Below are positions 15,601 through 28,500 of a stretch of DNA of 62,111 bases, piece after piece. This stretch comes from Sphaeroforma sirkka (Eukaryota > Opisthokonta > Ichthyosporea > Ichthyophonida). Made by a program: the position numbers and the translations under genes. A model generated the notes under the pieces. That model was given only the letters and a program-made list of their open reading frames with translations. It was not told where the DNA came from and searched no databases. Location of the stretch: positions 1 through 62,111 of the forward strand of contig LUCW03000133.1 of the NCBI GenBank assembly GCA_001586965.3, read 5' to 3'. The first letter of the stretch is position 1. Every line of letters starts with the position of its first letter.

Positions 15601-16490
15601 TGCGTGACCGATCTAGTCTATATATCGTTGGCCAACGGCTAAGAAACCTTCTATCTGGGCTCTTCTGGTTCGTACCTATACGGATTGAAATATTTGCAGT
15701 GCGTGACCGATCTAGTCTATATATCGTTGGCCAACGGCTAAGAAACCTTCTATCTGGGCTCTTCTGGTTCGTACCTATACGGATTGAAATATTTGCAGTG
15801 CGTGACCGATCTAGTCTATATATCGTTGGCCAACGGCTAAGAAACCTTCTATCTGGGCTCTTCTGGTTCGTACCTATACGGATTGAAATATTTGCAGTGC
15901 GTGACCGATCTAGTCTATATATCGTTGGCCAACGGCTAAGAAACCTTCTATCTGGGCTCTTCTGGTTCGTACCTATACGGATTGAAATATTTGCAGTGCG
16001 TGACCGATCTAGTCTATATATCGTTGGCCAACGGCTAAGAAACCTTCTATCTGGGCTCTTCTGGTTCGTACCTATACGGATTGAAATATTTGCAGTGCGT
16101 GACCGATCTAGTCTATATATCGTTGGCCAACGGCTAAGAAACCTTCTATCTGGGCTCTTCTGGTTCGTACCTATACGGATTGAAATATTTGCAGTGCGTG
16201 ACCGATCTAGTCTATATATCGTTGGCCAACGGCTAAGAAACCTTCTATCTGGGCTCTTCTGGTTCGTACCTATACGGATTGAAATATTTGCAGTGCGTGA
16301 CCGATCTAGTCTATATATCGTTGGCCAACGGCTAAGAAACCTTCTATCTGGGCTCTTCTGGTTCGTACCTATACGGATTGAAATATTTGCAGTGCGTGAC
16401 CGATCTAGTCTATATATCGTTGGCCAACGGCTAAGAAACCTTCTATCTGGGCTCTTCTGGTTCGTACCTATACGGATTGAAATATTTGCA
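9661..16490 (+). repeat. Satellite sub-domain II: homogeneous core
   Basis: About 68 consecutive units read as identical by eye, all with the GATCTAGTC linker and TTCGTACC. The exceptions I found are two linker deletions, near 15,319 (GCGTGACTAGTC, 5 bp short) and near 15,512 (GACCGAAGTC, 3 bp short). This contrasts with the polymorphic units on both sides and indicates recent local amplification or homogenisation. An assembly that copied a consensus would look the same. Confidence 0.85.
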
Positions 16491-16545
16491 GGATTGAAAT
16501 TCTTCTGGTTCATATCTATACGGATTGAAATATTTGCAGTGCGTG
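16491..16545 (+). other. Rearranged, truncated satellite unit
   Basis: After TATTTGCA at 16,490 the array jumps to GGATTGAAATTCTTCTGG and then TTCATATCTATACGG, so most of one unit is missing and the GGATTGAAAT block is partly duplicated. It is the only large internal unit break seen in the array. It lies close to where the homogeneous core gives way to mixed units, so it may mark an unequal-exchange junction (inference). Confidence 0.8.
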
Positions 16546-19500
16546 ACCGATCTAGTCTATATATCGTTGGCCAACGGCTAAGAAACCTTCTATCTGGGCT
16601 CTTCTGGTTCGTACCTATACGGATTGAAATATTTGCAGTGCGTGACCGATCTAGTCTATATATCGTTGGCCAACGGCTAAGAAACCTTCTATCTGGGCTC
16701 TTCTGGTTCATACCTATACGGATTGAAATATTTGCAGTGCGTGACCGATCAAGTCTATATATCGTTGGCCAACGGCTAAGAAACCTTCTATCTGGGCTCT
16801 TCTGGTTCGTACCTATACGGATTGAAATATTTGCAGTGCGTGACCGGGCAAGTCTATATATCGTTGGCCAACGGCTAAGAAACCTTCTATCTGGGCTCTT
16901 CTGGTTCATACCTATACGGATTGAAATATTTGCAGCGTGACCGGGCAAGTCTATATATCGTTGGCCAACGGCTAAGAAACCTTCTATCTGGGCTCTTCTG
17001 GTTCGTACCTATACGGATTGAAATATTTGCAGTGCGTGACCGGGCAAGTCTATATATCGTTGGCCAACGGCTAAGAAACCTTCTATCTGGGCTCTTCTGG
17101 TTCGTACCTATACGGATTGAAATATTTGCAGTGCGTGACCGGCTAGTCTATATATCGTTGGCCAACGGCTAAGAAAACCTTCTATCTGGGCTCTTCTGGT
17201 TCGTACCTATACGGATTGAAATATTTGCAGTGCGTGACCGGGCAAGTCTATATATCGTTGGCCAACGGCTAAGAAACCTTCTATCTGGGCTCTTCTGGTT
17301 CGTACCTATACGGATTGAAATATTTGCAGTGCGTGACCGATCTAGTCTATATATCGTTGGCCAACGGCTAAGAAACCTTCTATCTGGGCTCTTCTGGTTC
17401 GTACCTATACGGATTGAAATATTTGCAGTGCGTGACCGATCAAGTCTATATATCGTTGGCCAACGGCTAAGAAACCTTCTATCTGGGCTCTTCTGGTTCG
17501 TACCTATACGGATTGAAATATTTGCAGTGCGTGACCGATCTAGTCTATATATCGTTGGCCAACGGCTAAGAAACCTTCTATCTGGGCTCTTCTGGTTCGT
17601 ACCTATACGGATTGAAATATTTGCAGTGCGTGACCGGGCAAGTCTATATATCGTTGGCCAACGGCTAAGAAACCTTCTATCTGGGCTCTTCTGGTTCATA
17701 CCTATACGGATTGAAATATTTGCAGTGCGTGACCGATCTAGTCTATATATCGTTGGCCAACGGCTAAGAAACCTTCTATCTGGGCTCTTCTGGTTCGTAC
17801 CTATACGGATTGAAATATTTGCAGTGCGTGACCGATCTAGTCTATATATCGTTGGCCAACGGCTAAGAAACCTTCTATCTGGGCTCTTCTGGTTCGTACC
17901 TATACGGATTGAAATATTTGCAGTGCGTGACCGGGCAAGTCTATATATCGTTGGCCAACGGCTAAGAAACCTTCTATCTGGGCTCTTCTGGTTCGTACCT
18001 ATACGGATTGAAATATTTGCAGTGCGTGACCGGGCAAGTCTATATATCGTTGGCCAACGGCTAAGAAACCTTCTATCTGGGCTCTTCTGGTTCGTACCTA
18101 TACGGATTGAAATATTTGCAGTGCGTGACCGGGCAAGTCTATATATCGTTGGCCAACGGCTAAGAAACCTTCTATCTGGGCTCTTCTGGTTCGTACCTAT
18201 ACGGATTGAAATATTTGCAGTGCGTGACCGATCTAGTCTATATATCGTTGGCCAACGGCTAAGAAACCTTCTATCTGGGCTCTTCTGGTTCGTACCTATA
18301 CGGATTGAAATATTTGCAGTGCGTGACCGGGCAAGTCTATATATCGTTGGCCAACGGCTAAGAAACCTTCTATCTGGGCTCTTCTGGTTCGTACCTATAC
18401 GGATTGAAATATTTGCAGTGCGTGACCGATCAAGTCTATATATCGTTGGCCAACGGCTAAGAAACCTTCTATCTGGGCTCTTCTGGTTCGTACCTATACG
18501 GATTGAAATATTTGCAGTGCGTGACCGGGCAAGTCTATATATCGTTGGCCAACGGCTAAGAAACCTTCTATCTGGGCTCTTCTGGTTCGTACCTATACGG
18601 ATTGAAATATTTGCAGTGCGTGACCGATCTAGTCTATATATCGTTGGCCAACGGCTAAGAAACCTTCTATCTGGGCTCTTCTGGTTCGTACCTATACGGA
18701 TTGAAATATTTGCAGTGCGTGACCGGGCAAGTCTATATATCGTTGGCCAACGGCTAAGAAACCTTCTATCTGGGCTCTTCTGGTTCGTACCTATACGGAT
18801 TGAAATATTTGCAGTGCGTGACCGATCTAGTCTATATATCGTTGGCCAACGGCTAAGAAACCTTCTATCTGGGCTCTTCTGGTTCGTACCTATACGGATT
18901 GAAATATTTGCAGTGCGTGACCGATCTAGTCTATATATCGTTGGCCAACGGCTAAGAAACCTTCTATCTGGGCTCTTCTGGTTCGTACCTATACGGATTG
19001 AAATATTTGCAGTGCGTGACCGGGCAAGTCTATATATCGTTGGCCAACGGCTAAGAAACCTTCTATCTGGGCTCTTCTGGTTCGTACCTATACGGATTGA
19101 AATATTTGCAGTGCGTGACCGGGCAAGTCTATATATCGTTGGCCAACGGCTAAGAAACCTTCTATCTGGGCTCTTCTGGTTCGTACCTATACGGATTGAA
19201 ATATTTGCAGTGCGTGACCGGGCAAGTCTATATATCGTTGGCCAACGGCTAAGAAACCTTCTATCTGGGCTCTTCTGGTTCGTACCTATACGGATTGAAA
19301 TATTTGCAGTGCGTGACCGATCTAGTCTATATATATCGTTGGCCAACGGCTAAGAAACCTTCTATCTGGGCTCTTCTGGTTCGTACCTATACGGATTGAA
19401 ATATTTGCAGTGCGTGACCGGGCAAGTCTATATATCGTTGGCCAACGGCTAAGAAACCTTCTATCTGGGCTCTTCTGGTTCGTACCTATACGGATTGAAA

Positions 19501-22500
19501 TATTTGCAGTGCGTGACCGGGCAAGTCTATATATCGTTGGCCAACGGCTAAGAAACCTTCTATCTGGGCTCTTCTGGTTCGTACCTATACGGATTGAAAT
19601 ATTTGCAGTGCGTGACCGATCTAGTCTATATATCGTTGGCCAACGGCTAAGAAACCTTCTATCTGGGCTCTTCTGGTTCGTACCTATACGGATTGAAATA
19701 TTTGCAGTGCGTGACCGGGCAAGTCTATATATCGTTGGCCAACGGCTAAGAAACCTTCTATCTGGGCTCTTCTGGTTCGTACCTATACGGATTGAAATAT
19801 TTGCAGTGCGTGACCGATCTAGTCTATATATATCGTTGGCCAACGGCTAAGAAACCTTCTATCTGGGCTCTTCTGGTTCGTACCTATACGGATTGAAATA
19901 TTTGCAGTGCGTGACCGGGCAAGTCTATATATCGTTGGCCAACGGCTAAGAAACCTTCTATCTGGGCTCTTCTGGTTCGTACCTATACGGATTGAAATAT
20001 TTGCAGTGCGTGACCGGGCAAGTCTATATATCGTTGGCCAACGGCTAAGAAACCTTCTATCTGGGCTCTTCTGGTTCGTACCTATACGGATTGAAATATT
20101 TGCAGTGCGTGACCGGGCAAGTCTATATATCGTTGGCCAACGGCTAAGAAACCTTCTATCTGGGCTCTTCTGGTTCGTACCTATACGGATTGAAATATTT
20201 GCAGTGCGTGACCGGGCAAGTCTATATATCGTTGGCCAACGGCTAAGAAACCTTCTATCTGGGCTCTTCTGGTTCGTACCTATACGGATTGAAATATTTG
20301 CAGTGCGTGACCGGGCAAGTCTATATATCTGTTGGCCAACGGCTAAGAAACCTTCTATCTGGGCTCTTCTGGTTCGTACCTATACGGATTGAAATATTTG
20401 CAGTGCGTGACCGATCTAGTCTATATATCGTTGGCCAACGGCTAAGAAACCTTCTATCTGGGCTCTTCTGGTTCGTACCTATACGGATTGAAATATTTGC
20501 AGTGCGTGACCGGGCAAGTCTATATATCGTTGGCCAACGGCTAAGAAACCTTCTATCTGGGCTCTTCTGGTTCGTACCTATACGGATTGAAATATTTGCA
20601 GTGCGTGACCGGGCAAGTCTATATATCGTTGGCCAACGGCTAAGAAACCTTCTATCTGGGCTCTTCTGGTTCGTACCTATACGGATTGAAATATTTGCAG
20701 TGCGTGACCGATCAAGTCTATATCGTTGGCCAACGGCTAAGAAACCTTCTATCTGGGCTCTTCTGGTTCGTACCTATACGGATTGAAATATTTGCAGTGC
20801 GTGACCGATCTAGTCTATATATCGTTGCCAACGGCTAAGAAACCTTCTATCTGGGCTCTTCTGGTTCGTACCTATACGGATTGAAATATTTGCAGTGCGT
20901 GACCGGGCAAGTCTATATATCGTTGGCCAACGGCTAAGAAACCTTCTATCTGGGCTCTTCTGGTTCGTACCTATACCTATACGGATTGAAATATTTGCAG
21001 TGCGTGACCGATCTAGTCTATATATCGTTGGCCAACGGCTAAGAAACCTTCTATCTGGGCTCTTCTGGTTCGTACCTATACGGATTGAAATATTTGCAGT
21101 GCGTGACCGGGCAAGTCTATATATCGTTGGCCAACGGCTAAGAAACCTTCTATCTGGGCTCTTCTGGTTCGTACCTATACGGATTGAAATATTTGCAGTG
21201 CGTGACCGGGCAAGTCTATATATCGTTGGCCAACGGCTAAGAAACCTTCTATCTGGGCTCTTCTGGTTCGTACCTATACGGATTGAAATATTTGCAGTGC
21301 GTGACCGGGCAAGTCTATATATCGTTGGCCAAGCTAAGAAACCTTCTATCTGGGCTCTTCTGGTTCGTACCTATACGGATTGAAATATTTGCAGTGCGTG
21401 ACCGGGCAAGTCTATATATCGTTGGCCAACGGCTAAGAAACCTTCTATCTGGGCTCTTCTGGTTCGTACCTATACGGATTGAAATATTTGCAGTGCGTGA
21501 CCGATCTAGTCTATATATCGTTGGCCAACGGCTAAGAAACCTTCTATCTGGGCTCTTCTGGTTCGTACCTATACGGATTGAAATATTTGCAGTGCGTGAC
21601 CGGGCAAGTCTATATATCGTTGGCCAACGGCTAAGAAACCTTCTATCTGGGCTCTTCTGGTTCGTACCTATACGGATTGAAATATTTGCAGTGCGTGACC
21701 GGGCAAGTCTATATATCGTTGGCCAACGGCTAAGAAACCTTCTATCTGGGCTCTTCTGGTTCGTACCTATACGGATTGAAATATTTGCAGTGCGTGACCG
21801 ATCTAGTCTATATATCGTTGGCCAACGGCTAAGAAACCTTCTATCTGGGCTCTTCTGGTTCGTACCTATACGGATTGAAATATTTGCAGTGCGTGACCGG
21901 GCAAGTCTATATATCGTTGGCCAACGGCTAAGAAACCTTCTATCTGGGCTCTTCTGGTTCGTACCTATACGGATTGAAATATTTGCAGTGCGTGACCGGG
22001 CAAGTCTATATATCGTTGGCCAACGGCTAAGAAACCTTCTATCTGGGCTCTTCTGGTTCGTACCTATACGGATTGAAATATTTGCAGTGCGTGACCGATC
22101 TAGTCTATATATCGTTGGCCAACGGCTAAGAAACCTTCTATCTGGGCTCTTCTGGTTCGTACCTATACGGATTGAAATATTTGCAGTGCGTGACCGGGCA
22201 AGTCTATATATCGTTGGCCAACGGCTAAGAAACCTTCTATCTGGGCTCTTCTGGTTCGTACCTATACGGATTGAAATATTTGCAGTGCGTGACCGATCTA
22301 GTCTATATATCGTTGGCCAACGGCTAAGAAACCTTCTATCTGGGCTCTTCTGGTTCGTACCTATACGGATTGAAATATTTGCAGTGCGTGACCGATCTAG
22401 TCTATATATCGTTGGCCAACGGCTAAGAAACCTTCTATCTGGGCTCTTCTGGTTCGTACCTATACGGATTGAAATATTTGCAGTGCGTGACCGGGCAAGT

Positions 22501-25500
22501 CTATATATCGTTGGCCAACGGCTAAGAAACCTTCTATCTGGGCTCTTCTGGTTCGTACCTATACGGATTGAAATATTTGCAGTGCGTGACCGGGCAAGTC
22601 TATATATCGTTGGCCAACGGCTAAGAAACCTTCTATCTGGGCTCTTCTGGTTCGTACCTATACGGATTGAAATATTTGCAGTGCGTGACCGGGCAAGTCT
22701 ATATATCGTTGGCCAACGGCTAAGAAACCTTCTATCTGGGCTCTTCTGGTTCGTACCTATACGGATTGAAATATTTGCAGTGCGTGACCGGGCAAGTCTA
22801 TATATCGTTGGCCAACGGCTAAGAAACCTTCTATCTGGGCTCTTCTGGTTCGTACCTATACGGATTGAAATATTTGCAGTGCGTGACCGATCTAGTCTAT
22901 ATATCGTTGGCCAACGGCTAAGAAACCTTCTATCTGGGCTCTTCTGGTTCGTACCTATACGGATTGAAATATTTGCAGTGCGTGACCGATCTAGTCTATA
23001 TATCGTTGGCCAACGGCTAAGAAACCTTCTATCTGGGCTCTTCTGGTTCGTACCTATACGGATTGAAATATTTGCAGTGCGTGACCGGGCAAGTCTATAT
23101 ATCGTTGGCCAACGGCTAAGAAACCTTCTATCTGGGCTCTTCTGGTTCGTACCTATACGGATTGAAATATTTGCAGTGCGTGACCGATCAAGTCTATATA
23201 TCGTTGGCCAACGGCTAAGAAACCTTCTATCTGGGCTCTTCTGGTTCGTACCTATACGGATTGAAATATTTGCAGTGCGTGACCGATCTAGTCTATATAT
23301 CGTTGGCCAACGGCTAAGAAACCTTCTATCGGGGCTCTTCTGGTTCGTACCTATACGGATTGAAATATTTGCAGTGCGTGACCGGGCAAGTCTATATATC
23401 GTTGGCCAACGGCTAAGAAACCTTCTATCTGGGCTCTTCTGGTTCGTACCTATACGGATTGAAATATTTGCAGTGCGTGACCGGGCAAGTCTATATATCG
23501 TTGGCCAACGGCTAAGAAACCTTCTATCTGGGCTCTTCTGGTTCGTACCTATACGGATTGAAATATTTGCAGTGCGTGACCGATCTAGTCTATATATCGT
23601 TGGCCAACGGCTAAGAAACCTTCTATCTGGGCTCTTCTGGTTCGTACCTATACGGATTGAAATATTTGCAGTGCGTGACCGATCTAGTCTATATATCGTT
23701 GGCCAACGGCTAAGAAACCTTCTATCTGGGCTCTTCTGGTTCGTACCTATACGGATTGAAATATTTGCAGTGCGTGACCGGGCAAGTCTATATATCGTTG
23801 GCCAACGGCTAAGAAACCTTCTATCTGGGCTCTTCTGGTTCGTACCTATACGGATTGAAATATTTGCAGTGCGTGACCGGGCAAGTCTATATATCGTTGG
23901 CCAACGGCTAAGAAACCTTCTATCTGGGCTCTTCTGGTTCGTACCTATACGGATTGAAATATTTGCAGTGCGTGACCGATCTAGTCTATATATCGTTGGC
24001 CAACGGCTAAGAAACCTTCTATCTGGGCTCTTCTGGTTCGTACCTATACGGATTGAAATATTTGCAGTGCGTGACCGGGCAAGTCTATATATCGTTGGCC
24101 AACGGCTAAGAAACCTTCTATCTGGGCTCTTCTGGTTCATACCTATACGGATTGAAATATTTGCAGTGCGTGACCGATCAAGTCTATATATCGTTGGCCA
24201 ACGGCTAAGAAACCTTCTATCTGGGCTCTTCTGGTTCGTACCTATACGGATTGAAATATTTGCAGTGCGTGACCGATCTAGTCTATATATCGTTGGCCAA
24301 CGGCTAAGAAACCTTCTATCTGGGCTCTTCTGGTTTCGTACCTATACGGATTGAAATATTTGCAGTGCGTGACCGGGCAAGTCTATATATCGTTGGCCAA
24401 CGGCTAAGAAACCTTCTATCTGGGCTCTTCTGGTTCGTACCTATACGGATTGAAATATTTGCAGTGCGTGACCGGGCAAGTCTATATATCGTTGGCCAAC
24501 GGCTAAGAAACCTTCTATCTGGGCTCTTCTGGTTCGTACCTATACGGATTGAAATATTTGCAGTGCGTGACCGATCTAGTCTATATATCGTTGGCCAACG
24601 GCTAAGAAACCTTCTATCTGGGCTCTTCTGGTTCGTACCTATACGGATTGAAATATTTGCAGTGCGTGACCGGGCAAGTCTATATATCGTTGGCCAACGG
24701 CTAAGAAACCTTCTATCTGGGCTCTTCTGGTTCGTACCTATACGGATTGAAATATTTGCAGTGCGTGACCGATCAAGTCTATATATCGTTGGCCAACGGC
24801 TAAGAAACCTTCTATCTGGGCTCTTCTGGTTATACCTATACGGATTGAAATATTTGCAGTGCGTGACCGGGCAAGTCTATATATCGTTGGCCAACGGCTA
24901 AGAAACCTTCTATCTGGGCTCTTCTGGTTCGTACCTATACGGATTGAAATATTTGCAGTGCGTGACCGGGCAAGTCTATATATCGTTGGCCAACGGCTAA
25001 GAAACCTTCTATCTGGGCTCTTCTGGTTCGTACCTATACGGATTGAAATATTTGCAGTGCGTGACCGGGCAAGTCTATATATCGTTGGCCAACGGCTAAG
25101 AAACCTTCTATCTGGGCTCTTCTGGTTCGTACCTATACGGATTGAAATATTTGCAGTGCGTGACCGGGCAAGTCTATATATCGTTGGCCAACGGCTAAGA
25201 AACCTTCTATCTGGGCTCTTCTGGTTCGTACCTATACGGATTGAAATATTTGCAGTGCGTGACCGATCAAGTCTATATATCGTTGGCCAACGGCTAAGAA
25301 ACCTTCTATCTGGGCTCTTCTGGTTCGTACCTATACGGATTGAAATATTTGCAGTGCGTGACCGATCTAGTCTATATATCGTTGGCCAACGGCTAAGAAA
25401 CCTTCTATCTGGGCTCTTCTGGTTCGTACCTATACGGATTGAAATATTTGCAGTGCGTGACCGGGCAAGTCTATATATCGTTGGCCAACGGCTAAGAAAC

Positions 25501-28500
25501 CTTCTATCTGGGCTCTTCTGGTTCATACCTATACGGATTGAAATATTTGCAGTGCGTGACCGATCAAGTCTATATATCGTTGGCCAACGGCTAAGAAACC
25601 TTCTATCTGGGCTCTTCTGGTTCGTACCTATACGGATTGAAATATTTGCAGTGCGTGACCGATCAAGTCTATATATCGTTGGCCAACGGCTAAGAAACCT
25701 TCTATCTGGGCTCTTCTGGTTCGTACCTATACGGATTGAAATATTTGCAGTGCGTGACCGGGCAAGTCTATATATCGTTGGCCAACGGCTAAGAAACCTT
25801 CTATCTGGGCTCTTCTGGTTCGTACCTATACGGATTGAAATATTTGCAGTGCGTGACCGGGCAAGTCTATATATCGTTGGCCAACGGCTAAGAAACCTTC
25901 TATCTGGGCTCTTCTGGTTCGTACCTATACGGATTGAAATATTTGCAGTGCGTGACCGATCAAGTCTATATATCGTTGGCCAACGGCTAAGAAACCTTCT
26001 ATCTGGGCTCTTCTGGTTCGTACCTATACGGATTGAAATATTTGCAGTGCGTGACCGGGCAAGTCTATATATCGTTGGCCAACGGCTAAGAAACCTTCTA
26101 TCTGGGCTCTTCTGGTTCGTACCTATACGGATTGAAATATTTGCAGTGCGTGACCGATCTAGTCTATATATCGTTGGCCAACGGCTAAGAAACCTTCTAT
26201 CTGGGCTCTTCTGGTTCGTACCTATACGGATTGAAATATTTGCAGTGCGTGACCGGGCAAGTCTATATATCGTTGGCCAACGGCTAAGAAACCTTCTATC
26301 TGGGCTCTTCTGGTTCGTACCTATACGGATTGAAAATTTTGCAGTGTGACCGATCAAGTCTATATATCGTTGGCCAACGGCTAAGAAACCTTCTATCTGG
26401 GCTCTTCTGGTTCGTACCTATACGGATTGAAATATTTGCAGTGCGTGACCGATCTAGTCTATATATCGTTGGCCAACGGCTAAGAAACCTTCTATCTGGG
26501 CTCTTCTGGTTCGTACCTATACGGATTGAAATATTTGCAGTGCGTGACCGGGCAAGTCTATATATCGTTGGCCAACGGCTAAGAAACCTTCTATCTGGGC
26601 TCTTCTGGTTCGTACCTATACGGATTGAAATATTTGCAGTGCGTGACCGATCTAGTCTATATATCGTTGGCCAACGGCTAAGAAACCTTCTATCTGGGCT
26701 CTTCTGGTTCGTACCTATACGGATTGAAATATTTGCAGTGCGTGACCGATCAAGTCTATATATCGTTGGCCAACGGCTAAGAAACCTTCTATCTGGGCTC
26801 TTCTGGTTCGTACCTATACGGATTGAAATATTTGCAGTGCGTGACCGGGCAAGTCTATATATCGTTGGCCAACGGCTAAGAAACCTTCTATCTGGGCTCT
26901 TCTGGTTCGTACCTATACGGATTGAAATATTTGCAGTGCGTGACCGATCTAGTCTATATATCGTTGGCCAACGGCTAAGAAACCTTCTATCTGGGCTCTT
27001 CTGGTTCGTACCTATACGGATTGAAATATTTGCAGTGCGTGACCGGCAAGTCTATATATCGTTGGCCAACGGCTAAGAAACCTTCTATCTGGGCTCTTCT
27101 GGTTCGTACCTATACGGATTGAAATATTTGCAGTGCGTGACCGGGCAAGTCTATATATCGTTGGCCAACGGCTAAGAAACCTTCTATCTGGGCTCTTCTG
27201 GTTCGTACCTATACGGATTGAAATATTTGCAGTGCGTGACCGATCTAGTCTATATATCGTTGGCCAACGGCTAAGAAACCTTCTATCTGGGCTCTTCTGG
27301 TTCGTACCTATACGGATTGAAATATTTGCAGTGCGTGACCGGGCAAGTCTATATATCGTTGGCCAACGGCTAAGAAACCTTCTATCTGGGCTCTTCTGGT
27401 TCGTACCTATACGGATTGAAATATTTGCAGTGCGTGACCGATCTAGTCTATATATCGTTGGCCAACGGCTAAGAAACCTTCTATCTGGGCTCTTCTGGTT
27501 CGTACCTATACGGATTGAAATATTTGCAGTGCGTGACCGGGCAAGTCTATATATCGTTGGCCAACGGCTAAGAAACCTTCTATCTGGGCTCTTCTGGTTC
27601 GTACCTATACGGATTGAAATATTTGCAGTGCGTGACCGGGCAAGTCTATATATCGTTGGCCAACGGCTAAGAAACCTTCTATCTGGGCTCTTCTGGTTCG
27701 TACCTATACGGATTGAAATATTTGCAGTGCGTGACCGATCAAGTCTATATATCGTTGGCCAACGGCTAAGAAACCTTCTATCTGGGCTCTTCTGGTTCGT
27801 ACCTATACGGATTGAAATATTTGCAGTGCGTGACCGGGCAAGTCTATATATCGTTGGCCAACGGCTAAGAAACCTTCTATCTGGGCTCTTCTGGTTCGTA
27901 CCTATACGGATTGAAATATTTGCAGTGCGTGACCGATCTAGTCTATATATCGTTGGCCAACGGCTAAGAAACCTTCTATCTGGGCTCTTCTGGTTCGTAC
28001 CTATACGGATTGAAATATTTGCAGTGCGTGACCGGGCAAGTCTATATATCGTTGGCCAACGGCTAAGAAACCTTCTATCTGGGCTCTTCTGGTTCATACC
28101 TATACGGATTGAAATATTTGCAGTGCGTGACCGATCTAGTCTATATATCGTTGGCCAACGGCTAAGAAACCTTCTATCTGGGCTCTTCTGGTTCGTACCT
28201 ATACGGATTGAAATATTTGCAGTGCGTGACCGATCAAGTCTATATATCGTTGGCCAACGGCTAAGAAACCTTCTATCTGGGCTCTTCTGGTTCGTACCTA
28301 TACGGATTGAAATATTTGCAGTGCGACCGGGCAAGTCTATATATCGTTGGCCAACGGCTAAGAAACCTTCTATCTGGGCTCTTCTGGTTCGTACCTATAC
28401 GGATTGAAATATTTGCAGTGCGTGACCGATCTAGTCTATATATCGTTGGCCAACGGCTAAGAAACCTTCTATCTGGGCTCTTCTGGTTCGTACCTATACG

